Source: Gammaproteobacteria bacterium (GTDB taxonomy: Bacteria > Pseudomonadota > Gammaproteobacteria > Natronospirales > REEB76). Taken from it: a stretch of DNA of 5,023 bases. The position numbers and the translations under genes are program-made. The notes beneath the pieces were generated by a model. The model did not search any database, had not been told where the DNA came from, and was given only the letters and a program-made list of their open reading frames with translations. Below are positions 1-4,006 of the stretch, one piece after another; the first letter of the stretch is position 1, and each line of letters starts with the position of its first letter. Location of the stretch: contig DAHVFI010000281.1 in assembly GCA_027317045.1 (NCBI GenBank), positions 1 through 5,023 of the forward strand. The letters are read 5' to 3'.

Positions 1-2
1 TT

Positions 3-28
3 GTGGGAGCGACGGTCCCCGTCGCGAT
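3..28 (+). repeat. REP-A (GTGG head)
   Basis: This is a 26-nt REP: head GTGGGA, arm GCGACGG, loop TCC, arm CCGTCGC, tail GAT. The 7-bp stem at 9-25 is perfect. It is a singleton, with no inverted partner beside it. Confidence 0.85.
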
Positions 29-52
29 TCCCAGGTCGCAGACATGGATGCC

Positions 53-72
53 GGGAGCAGCCCGCCCGCGAT
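53..72 (+). repeat. Decayed REP, 4 nt short in the core
   Basis: It begins GGGAGC and ends CCGCGAT like the neighbouring REPs, but the interior is shorter and the 7-bp stem is lost. A small CGGG/CCCG stem (52-55 with 61-64) remains possible. The same decayed unit recurs at 859-878 with one base changed, so the decay predates the duplication. Confidence 0.5.
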
Positions 73-85
73 TCCAAAAGCTCTT

Positions 86-111
86 GTGGGAGCGGTGGTC
101 TCCGCCGCAAT
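86..111 (+). repeat. REP-B at the 3' end of the RAYT gene
   Basis: Head GTGGGA, arm GCGGTGG, loop TCT, arm CCGCCGC (one wobble position), then AAT instead of GAT. It ends 3 nt from the RAYT stop codon at 115-117. A cognate REP directly beside the transposase gene is the usual RAYT arrangement. Confidence 0.85.
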
Positions 112-114
112 TCT

Positions 115-576
115 TCATTCTTCAAACCACACCGCATCCCATAAAGGATACTCTCCTATGTCTTCCACCAGCCCAGCCCGCAACGGATTGCCTATGATAT
201 AGCGCGCCAACTTTCTCAGATCCTCATCCCGGCGCACCGCATGATCATGATAGCCCGGTTGCCATAGAGGTTGGCCCTTACGTTGCAAGTGTTCATTCAA
301 TATCCTTGCCGTATAACCCTTGAACGAGCGCATCAGATCATCCAACCCACCACGCTCACCGAGCACCAGCAGCCAGTGCATGTGATCCGGCATCACCACC
401 CACGCCAGGCTCTTGCTCCAGCCAGCCTCGTCATGGTGTGCAATCGCCTGGGCTATTTCGCGACCGCAGGTCAAGCCCGAAAATACGGGCCGGCGCTCCG
501 CGGTCACGGTCGTGAGGATGTAAGCTCGGCCGGATTCGGAAACACGTCCTTTCCGCAAATTATTTGATCTAGGCAT
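115..576 (-). CDS. REP-associated tyrosine transposase (RAYT, Y1/HUH family), 153 aa
   Basis: Single-domain Y1-type HUH nuclease of the RAYT family, which in E. coli binds and nicks REP hairpins. Visible motifs, numbered from the start chosen here: the HUH metal site at H65-M-H67 within VMPDHMHWLL; F85-KGYTARILN; W105-QPGYHDHAVR; and Y126 in the YIxxNP block, matching the catalytic tyrosine region of E. coli TnpA-REP. All expected active-site residues are present and I see no frameshift, so it looks intact; 153 aa fits this small family. Start: ATG at 574-576, because an excellent ribosome site (AAGGAGG, minus strand 589-583) lies 6 nt upstream and family-like sequence begins here (MPRSNN...). 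The frame stays open to 669, but that extension merely translates a REP pair. REPs abut both ends (86-111 and 599-659), the expected context. Same strand as phoH, so read-through from phoH is possible. Domesticated rather than self-mobile behaviour is known for the family and inferred here. Confidence 0.95.
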   Translation of the reverse strand: MPRSNNLRKGRVSESGRAYILTTVTAERRPVFSGLTCGREIAQAIAHHDEAGWSKSLAWVVMPDHMHWLLVLGERGGLDDLMRSFKGYTARILNEHLQRKGQPLWQPGYHDHAVRRDEDLRKLARYIIGNPLRAGLVEDIGEYPLWDAVWFEE

Positions 577-579
577 GGC

Positions 580-593
580 GCTCCTCCTTGAGC
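580..593 (-). promoter_or_regulatory. RAYT ribosome binding site that fixes the start at 576
   Basis: On the minus strand AAGGAGGAG (589-581) precedes ATG 576-574 at good spacing. It overrules the upstream in-frame start at 669, which has only REP sequence behind it. A second GGAGG lies slightly further upstream (597-593). Confidence 0.75.
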
Positions 594-598
594 CTCCT

Positions 599-659
599 GT
601 AGGAGCGGTCGTACCGGCCGCGATCCCTGAACCATCGCGACGGGGACCGTCGCTCCTAC
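599..659. repeat. REPIN 1 (REP-C/REP-D), 61-nt class
   Basis: Two 26-nt GTAG-type REPs in inverted orientation (599-624 plus, 634-659 minus) are joined by a 9-nt spacer. REP-C has arms GCGGTCG/CGGCCGC with one wobble. REP-D has arms GCGACGG/CCGTCGC and is perfect. It lies immediately upstream of the RAYT ribosome site. Confidence 0.9.
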
Positions 660-682
660 AAAATATCATTCACATAAAATCC

Positions 683-708
683 ATCGCGGTGGGTACCACC
701 GCTCCTAC
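683..708 (-). repeat. REP-E (GTAG head, singleton)
   Basis: Perfect stem GCGGTGG/CCACCGC. It lies 23 nt from REP-D, and the intervening AT-rich spacer (660-682) resembles the one between REP-J and REP-K. C-D-E and I-J-K therefore form a duplicated triplet. Confidence 0.85.
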
Positions 709-722
709 CCACAAGATTTCTT

Positions 723-790
723 GTGGGAGCGATCCTCCGGGTCGCGATCCCAAATTTCAAATCCATCGCGGCGAGTATCGCCGCTCCCAC
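723..790. repeat. REPIN 2 (REP-F/REP-G), 68-nt class
   Basis: GTGG-type REPs at 723-748 (plus) and 765-790 (minus) flank a 16-nt spacer of the form CCCAAATTTCAAATCC. F has arms GCGATCC/GGGTCGC (one wobble). G has perfect arms GCGGCGA/TCGCCGC. Confidence 0.9.
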
Positions 791-808
791 AGGAAGCAGC
801 AAAATTTT

Positions 809-834
809 GTGGGAGCGACGGTCACCGCCGCGAT
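809..834 (+). repeat. REP-H (GTGG head)
   Basis: Arms GCGACGG/CCGCCGC with loop TCA and one mismatched pair. It is the copy of REP-A in the right direct repeat. REP-A keeps the perfect stem, so the H stem has decayed by one base. Confidence 0.85.
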
Positions 835-858
835 TCCCAGGTCGCAGACATGGATGCC

Positions 859-878
859 GGGAGCAGCCCGACCGCGAT
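859..878 (+). repeat. Decayed REP, copy of 53-72
   Basis: Same shortened core as 53-72, with C to A at position 871. The REP head and tail remain recognisable (GGGAGC and CGCGAT), but the 7-bp stem is missing. Confidence 0.5.
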
Positions 879-890
879 TCCCCCCGCCCT

Positions 891-951
891 GTGGGAGCGG
901 TCGTCCCGGCCGCGATTCTCAAACCATCGCGGTGGGTACCACCGCTCCTAC
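891..951. repeat. REPIN 3 (REP-I/REP-J), 61-nt class
   Basis: REP-I (891-916, plus, GTGG head, arms GCGGTCG/CGGCCGC) and REP-J (926-951, minus, GTAG head, perfect arms GCGGTGG/CCACCGC) are joined by a 9-nt spacer. Total length and layout equal REPIN 1. The two partners carry different head tetranucleotides. Confidence 0.9.
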
Positions 952-975
952 CAATATCATTCCTCATAACGATCC

Positions 976-1001
976 ATCGCGGCGAGTATCGCCGCTCCCA
1001 C
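976..1001 (-). repeat. REP-K (GTGG head, singleton)
   Basis: Perfect stem GCGGCGA/TCGCCGC, the same arms as REP-G and REP-N. It is the rightmost REP of this cluster and lies 9 nt before the G/C-run palindrome. Confidence 0.85.
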
Positions 1002-1010
1002 GTGAATTCT

Positions 1011-1088
1011 CCCCCTGTAAAAAAGGGGGAAAGAGGGGGATTTGTATGTTCAGAAATCCTCCCTCACCCCCCTTTAAAAAGAAGAGGG
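1011..1088. repeat. G/C-run imperfect palindrome downstream of phoH
   Basis: The inner arms 1022-1043 and 1054-1075 are inverted repeats matching at 16 of 22 positions around a 10-nt centre. Each end can also fold by itself: CCCCC 1011-1015 with GGGGG 1025-1029, and CCCTTT 1070-1075 with AGAGGG 1083-1088. It is unlike the REPs and resembles the G/C-run palindromic intergenic repeats found in many bacteria. It starts 8 nt after the phoH stop, so it may fold in the phoH 3' end and act as an mRNA stabiliser or weak terminator. There is no clean stem followed by a U tract. Confidence 0.65.
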
Positions 1089-1095
1089 CAAACGC

Positions 1096-2085
1096 TCAGC
1101 GTTTCGGTTCTTCCGGCAGATCGCGCTGTTCGTAAGCGGCGACAATGCGCTGCACCAACGGGTGCCGCACCACGTCGGCTGCCGTAAAAAACGTGAAGCT
1201 CACGCCCTGCATGCCGCGCAGCAGCTCCACCGCGTCCCGCAATCCGGAGCGCTGCGGCCGCGGAATGTCCACCTGGGTGATGTCGCCGGTGACCACCGTG
1301 CGCGAGCCGAAGCCGATGCGCGTCAGGAACATTTTCATCTGGTCAATGGTGGTGTTCTGGGCTTCGTCCAGGATGATGAAGGCCTCGTTCAGGGTGCGGC
1401 CGCGCATGAACGCCAGCGGCGCCACCTCGATCACGCCGCGCTCCAGCAATTTGCCGACCCGTTCGAAGCCGAGCATTTCATAGAGCGCGTCGTAGATGGG
1501 GCGCAGATACGGATCCACTTTTTCCGTCAGGTCTCCGGGCAGAAATCCCAGGCGTTCGCCGGCCTCCACCGCCGGCCGCACCAGCACCAGCCGCCGCACC
1601 TGGTCGCGGTTGAGCGCGGCCACGGCGCTGGCCACCGCCAGATAGGTCTTGCCGGTGCCCGCGGGGCCGATGCCGAAGGTCAGATCGTGACCGGCGATGT
1701 TCTGCAGATAGTGCCGCTGGTTCGGGCCGCGCCCCCGCACCCGCCCTTCCTTGGTAGTCACCACGATGTCGTCCGGCGCCTGTGCTTCGTCCTGATTCTC
1801 CAGCAAGGCGGCGACGCCGGATTCCTGCAGACTCACATGCACCGTCTCGCGGCGGATGCGTTCCTGGGCGGTGGCGGCATACAGCTGTTTGAGGATCGCC
1901 GCCGCCGCCTGCGCCGGCTTTGGGTCACCGATGACCCGGAACTGATTGCCGCGGTTGTTGATCTCGACACCCAAGCGCTGTTCGATCTGGCGCAGATGCT
2001 CGTCGAACTGGCCGCAGAGGTTCGCCAGCCGCTCGTTGCCCAGGGGCTCCAATGTGAGTTCCAATGATACGGGTTGCGAATCCAT
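1096..2085 (-). CDS. ybeZ: PhoH-like ATPase YbeZ (PhoL), 329 aa
   Basis: Cytoplasmic PhoH-family P-loop NTPase. Relatives are linked to the YbeY rRNA-processing endonuclease and to RNA helicase-like activity, a role known for the family and inferred here. An N-terminal KH-like segment (about residues 35-70, VEINNRGNQFRVIG) precedes the ATPase domain from about residue 125. Walker A is G140-PAGTGKT147, Walker B is FIILDE (236-241, D240/E241), followed by AQN and a T-G-D-x-x-Q-V-D segment near 276-283. Length is close to E. coli YbeZ. The ATG at 2085 gives a family-like N-terminus; its ribosome site is weak. It normally sits between miaB and ybeY. Here 545 bp of REP array separate it from miaB, and a palindrome, REPs and a RAYT follow where ybeY is expected. 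It probably needs its own promoter in the AT-rich leader 2086-2180, but I could not identify a convincing one. High GC, uniform, intact. Confidence 0.97.
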   Translation of the reverse strand: MDSQPVSLELTLEPLGNERLANLCGQFDEHLRQIEQRLGVEINNRGNQFRVIGDPKPAQAAAAILKQLYAATAQERIRRETVHVSLQESGVAALLENQDEAQAPDDIVVTTKEGRVRGRGPNQRHYLQNIAGHDLTFGIGPAGTGKTYLAVASAVAALNRDQVRRLVLVRPAVEAGERLGFLPGDLTEKVDPYLRPIYDALYEMLGFERVGKLLERGVIEVAPLAFMRGRTLNEAFIILDEAQNTTIDQMKMFLTRIGFGSRTVVTGDITQVDIPRPQRSGLRDAVELLRGMQGVSFTFFTAADVVRHPLVQRIVAAYEQRDLPEEPKR

Positions 2086-2182
2086 GTGTTTCTATTACTG
2101 ATATTCGATGCAGGCCTAGGGTATGAGTGTGTCAGGTTGTGTCGCCGCCAATAACAACAAGCAATCAAAAATCATAATGAAT

Positions 2183-2205
2183 GCCCACTCGATCGCGGCG
2201 TGGGC
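2183..2205. repeat. Inverted repeat GCCCAC/GTGGGC with REP-like interior
   Basis: GCCCAC (2183-2188) pairs with GTGGGC (2200-2205) around 11 nt that include ATCGCGGC, reminiscent of the REP tail. It could be a rearranged REP remnant or a small hairpin in the phoH leader. There is no U tract to argue for a terminator. Confidence 0.4.
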
Positions 2206-2237
2206 AGATTAAAGCTCCTGCATTGCTGCATTTCCGC

Positions 2238-2270
2238 CTTTCAAGCTCCGCTTCCTGCTCCACTTGAAAG
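2238..2270. repeat. Hairpin CTTTCAAG/CTTGAAAG, non-REP
   Basis: A perfect 8-bp stem (2238-2245 with 2263-2270) encloses a 17-nt loop. It does not follow the REP pattern and is next to a second stem at 2275-2295. Function unknown. Confidence 0.45.
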
Positions 2271-2274
2271 CCCA

Positions 2275-2295
2275 GGGCAGGCTTCCTGCCTGCCC
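2275..2295. repeat. Hairpin GGGCAGG/CCTGCCC, non-REP
   Basis: A perfect 7-bp stem (2275-2281 with 2289-2295) with a 7-nt loop. It is GC-rich and has no following T run in either direction. With the preceding hairpin it may be part of another repeat family that cannot be identified from one copy. Confidence 0.5.
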
Positions 2296-2321
2296 GTTGC
2301 GGCTGTCGCCGCTTACCCCTG

Positions 2322-2341
2322 GCGGTCAGCGCCGCTTCCAC
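2322..2341 (-). repeat. Decayed REP, copy of REP-P
   Basis: The core GCGGTCAGCGCCGC and a CCAC end resemble REP-P (2519-2544) but are 4 nt shorter and changed in the head. The sequence that follows is the same as after REP-P at an offset of 203, so this is the decayed member of a duplicated triplet. Confidence 0.5.
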
Positions 2342-2356
2342 CCAAACCGCAAATCC

Positions 2357-2382
2357 ATCGCGGCGGAGACCACCGCTCCTAC
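2357..2382 (-). repeat. REP-L (GTAG head)
   Basis: Arms GCGGCGG/CCACCGC with one mismatched pair. A 12-nt spacer CACAGAAGAATT joins it tail-to-tail to REP-M. The same L-spacer-M unit recurs as Q-spacer-R 203 bp away, 63 of 67 bases identical. Confidence 0.85.
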
Positions 2383-2394
2383 CACAGAAGAATT

Positions 2395-2462
2395 GTAGGA
2401 GCGGCCGTCCCGGCCGTGAATCCAAATTTCAAACCCATCGCGGCGAGTATCGCCGCTCCTAC
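2395..2462. repeat. REPIN 4 (REP-M/REP-N), 68-nt class
   Basis: Both REPs have GTAG heads. REP-M (2395-2420) has arms GCGGCCG/CGGCCGT and a changed tail (GAA). REP-N (2437-2462, minus) has the perfect stem GCGGCGA/TCGCCGC. The 16-nt spacer TCCAAATTTCAAACCC is nearly the same as in REPIN 2. Confidence 0.9.
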
Positions 2463-2476
2463 AAGGCACCATTCCC

Positions 2477-2544
2477 GTAGGAGCGAACCTCCGGGTCGCG
2501 ATCCCGCATTTCAATCCCATCGCGGCTCAGAGCGCCGCTCCCAC
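2477..2544. repeat. REPIN 5 (REP-O/REP-P), 68-nt class
   Basis: REP-O (2477-2502, plus, GTAG, arms GCGAACC/GGGTCGC) and REP-P (2519-2544, minus, GTGG, arms GCGGCTC/GCGCCGC) flank a 16-nt spacer. Each stem has one mismatch. The spacer is a diverged form of those in REPINs 2 and 4. Confidence 0.88.
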
Positions 2545-2559
2545 CTGAACCACGAAACC

Positions 2560-2585
2560 ATCGCGGCGGATACCACCGCTCCTAC
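2560..2585 (-). repeat. REP-Q (GTAG head)
   Basis: Arms GCGGCGG/CCACCGC with loop ATA on the plus strand. It is the copy of REP-L and is followed by the same 12-nt spacer before REP-R. Confidence 0.85.
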
Positions 2586-2597
2586 CACAGAAGAATT

Positions 2598-2623
2598 GTA
2601 GGAACGGCCGTCCCGGCCGCGAT
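2598..2623 (+). repeat. REP-R, 7 nt past the miaB stop
   Basis: Head GTAGGA, arms ACGGCCG/CGGCCGC, loop TCC, tail GAT. It lies directly downstream of the miaB stop codon (2631-2633). A hairpin here would sit at the 3' end of miaB mRNA, where REPs are known to protect transcripts from exonucleases; that role is inferred. Confidence 0.85.
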
Positions 2624-2630
2624 TCCAAGC

Positions 2631-3995
2631 TCACAGTCCATGGGATGCCGAGGCGGCCGTCCCGACCGCGATGGAGGCGATGCGTCCCCGCAGGGAGTTC
2701 TGCTTCACCTCGGTGATCACCACCTGCGCAAACCGGCCGATGAGGCGAGGGTCGCCGGCGAAATTGACCCAGCGGTTGCATTCGGTTCTGCCGGCCAGTT
2801 CGCGCGGATTTTTCGTCGCGGGCCGTTCCACCAGCACCCGCTGGGTGGTACCCACGAGACGCTGCATGTAGGTCTGACCGAAATCATGAATACGCGCCTG
2901 CAAGGCTTCAAGCCGTCGCACTTTTTCCTGGTGCGGTACCTCATCCGCAAAGGCTGCCGCCGGCGTGCCCGGACGCCGGCTGTAGATGAAACTGAAGGCC
3001 TGATCGAACTGCAGCTCTTCCACCAGTTGCATGGTGGCCTGGAAATCCTTTGCGGTTTCGCCCGGGAAACCGACGATGATGTCGGTGGACAGGCTGATAT
3101 CGGGGCGCACCTCCCGCAGTTTTCTGATCTTGGCCTTGTATTCCAATACCGTGTGGTTGCGTTTCATGGCCGCGAGGATCCGGTCGGAACCGCTCTGCAC
3201 CGGCAGATGCAGGTAATTGGCAAGCTTTGCCACGCTTGCAAACACCTCAATCAGACGTTCGTTGAATTCCAGCGGATGTGAGGTGGTGAAACGGATGCGT
3301 TCGATGCCGTCCACGGCGGCCACATATTCGATCAACAGGGCGAGATCGGCGATTGAGCCATCGTGTCTCACGCCGCGATAGCCGTTCACGTTCTGGCCCA
3401 GCAGGGTCACTTCCATGACGCCCTGCTCCGCCAGCTCGGCGATTTCCGCAATCACATCATCGAACGGCCGGCTGACTTCCTCGCCGCGGGTATAGGGCAC
3501 CACGCAGAAACTGCAGTACTTGCTGCAGCCTTCCATGATGGAGACGAAGGCGGTGGCGCCCTCCGCCCTTGGCGGGGGCAGATTGTCGAATTTCTCGATT
3601 TCCGGGAACGCAATATCCACCACCGGACGCTGCGTGCGGTGGGTTTCCTCCAGCATTTCCGGCAGGCGATGCAGGGTCTGGGGTCCGAATACCAGATCCA
3701 CGAACGGCGCCCGCTTCACGATGCCCGCGCCCTCCTGGCTGGCCACGCAGCCGCCCACGCCGATGATGAGATCAGGGCGCTGCTGCTTGAGCTCGCGCCA
3801 GCGCCCCAGCTGGGAGAAGACTTTTTCCTGGGCCTTGTCGCGCACCGAGCAGGTATTCAGCAGGATCACGTCCGCTTCTTCGGCCTGTGCCGTCAGCTCG
3901 TAAGCATGGGAATCCCGCAGCACCTCCGCCATTTTCCCGGAGTCGTACGTGTTCATCTGGCAACCGAAGGTTTTGATAAACAGTTTTCCAGGCAT
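2631..3995 (-). CDS. miaB: tRNA-2-methylthio-N6-dimethylallyladenosine synthase MiaB, 454 aa
   Basis: Cytoplasmic radical-SAM methylthiotransferase that converts i6A37 to ms2i6A37 in tRNAs reading UNN codons. The N-terminal UPF0004 domain carries the auxiliary cluster cysteines C12 (FGCQMN), C49 (NTCSVR) and C83 (GGC). The radical-SAM domain has C157, C161 and C164 (CSKYCSFC), followed by VVPYTRG. A TRAM domain spans roughly residues 378-437. All six cluster cysteines are present, and length is close to E. coli MiaB (474 aa). ATG at 3995 gives the canonical start MPGKLFIKTFGCQMN. It begins 11 nt after the stop of the upstream sugar transferase, with only a weak ribosome site, which suggests co-transcription or coupling. 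The oddity is the C-terminal tail after SLRG (SIAVGTAASASHGL), encoded by REP sequence at about 2650-2672. High GC, as in phoH. Confidence 0.98.
   Translation of the reverse strand: MPGKLFIKTFGCQMNTYDSGKMAEVLRDSHAYELTAQAEEADVILLNTCSVRDKAQEKVFSQLGRWRELKQQRPDLIIGVGGCVASQEGAGIVKRAPFVDLVFGPQTLHRLPEMLEETHRTQRPVVDIAFPEIEKFDNLPPPRAEGATAFVSIMEGCSKYCSFCVVPYTRGEEVSRPFDDVIAEIAELAEQGVMEVTLLGQNVNGYRGVRHDGSIADLALLIEYVAAVDGIERIRFTTSHPLEFNERLIEVFASVAKLANYLHLPVQSGSDRILAAMKRNHTVLEYKAKIRKLREVRPDISLSTDIIVGFPGETAKDFQATMQLVEELQFDQAFSFIYSRRPGTPAAAFADEVPHQEKVRRLEALQARIHDFGQTYMQRLVGTTQRVLVERPATKNPRELAGRTECNRWVNFAGDPRLIGRFAQVVITEVKQNSLRGRIASIAVGTAASASHGL
2647..2672 (+). repeat. REP-like unit inside the miaB 3' coding end
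   Basis: The core at 2653-2669, GCGGCCG-TCC-CGACCGC, plus the GAT tail match the REP consensus, while the head (GCCGAG) has diverged from GTRGGA. One arm pair is a mismatch. It encodes residues around 442-448 of MiaB. Confidence 0.65.
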
Positions 3996-4006
3996 CTGAC
4001 GTCTGA

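Larger units (their letters stand above)
1..111 (+). repeat. Left copy of a ~111-bp direct repeat flanking the RAYT module (REP-A, decayed REP, REP-B)
   Basis: This block contains a REP, a 24-nt spacer, a shortened REP and another REP. It matches 807-916 in the same orientation. Over positions 1-75 against 807-881 I count 72 of 75 identical bases, the differences being at 18, 22 and 65. The remaining part is alignable with more differences. The two copies enclose the RAYT gene and REPs C to G. The spacer at 29-52 is identical in both copies, which suggests a fairly recent segmental duplication. Position 1 is the window edge, so the left limit is unknown. Confidence 0.85.
807..916 (+). repeat. 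Right copy of the direct repeat flanking the RAYT module
   Basis: This is the counterpart of 1-111 at an offset of 806 (805 for the last REP). It contains REP-H, the decayed REP and REP-I. Together with the left copy it brackets RAYT and REPs C to G as a roughly 0.8-kb unit. Confidence 0.85.
577..1095. other. Gene-free REP cluster between phoH and RAYT
   Basis: These 519 bp hold nine well-formed REPs (C to K), one decayed REP and a G/C-run palindrome next to the phoH stop. Long open frames cross it on both strands, but all translate REP repeats (recurrent peptides such as AVGTTAPT) and show no domain, so I call no gene. Order and orientation: +C -D -E +F -G +H (+decayed) +I -J -K. Confidence 0.85.
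2086..2630. other. Gene-free REP cluster between miaB and phoH
   Basis: From the phoH side this holds an AT-rich leader (2086-2180), a 6-bp inverted repeat (2183-2205), a stretch with two non-REP hairpins (2238-2295), a decayed REP and eight well-formed REPs (L to R with M-N and O-P paired; order -L +M -N +O -P -Q +R, counting M, N, O and P individually gives seven units plus the decayed one). Open frames here are short, overlap on both strands and translate repeats, so no gene is called. Confidence 0.8.

Noticed and set aside
577..669. N-terminal extension of RAYT to a start at 669 (184 aa)
   Set aside because: The extra 31 residues translate REPIN 1, and a strong ribosome site serves the ATG at 576, where family-like sequence begins.
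1..1001. CRISPR array
   Set aside because: Repeats are palindromic, alternate in orientation, have unequal spacers that are themselves partly repeated, and a RAYT rather than Cas genes is adjacent.
575..1135. 186-codon plus-strand open frame
   Set aside because: It is almost entirely REP array, has repeated REP peptides, no domain and no convincing ribosome site, and runs into the antisense of phoH.
1162..2067. 301-codon plus-strand open frame opposite phoH
   Set aside because: It is the antisense shadow of a well-identified PhoH ATPase in high-GC DNA; the His/Gln/Arg-rich product has no recognisable motif.
2171..2176. Possible -10 box TATGAT (minus strand) for a phoH promoter
   Set aside because: No -35-like hexamer at a suitable distance. 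A phoH promoter in the AT-rich leader is plausible but cannot be placed.
2598..2623. REP-R as a Rho-independent terminator of miaB
   Set aside because: The hairpin is GC-rich but no T run follows it in the direction of miaB transcription.
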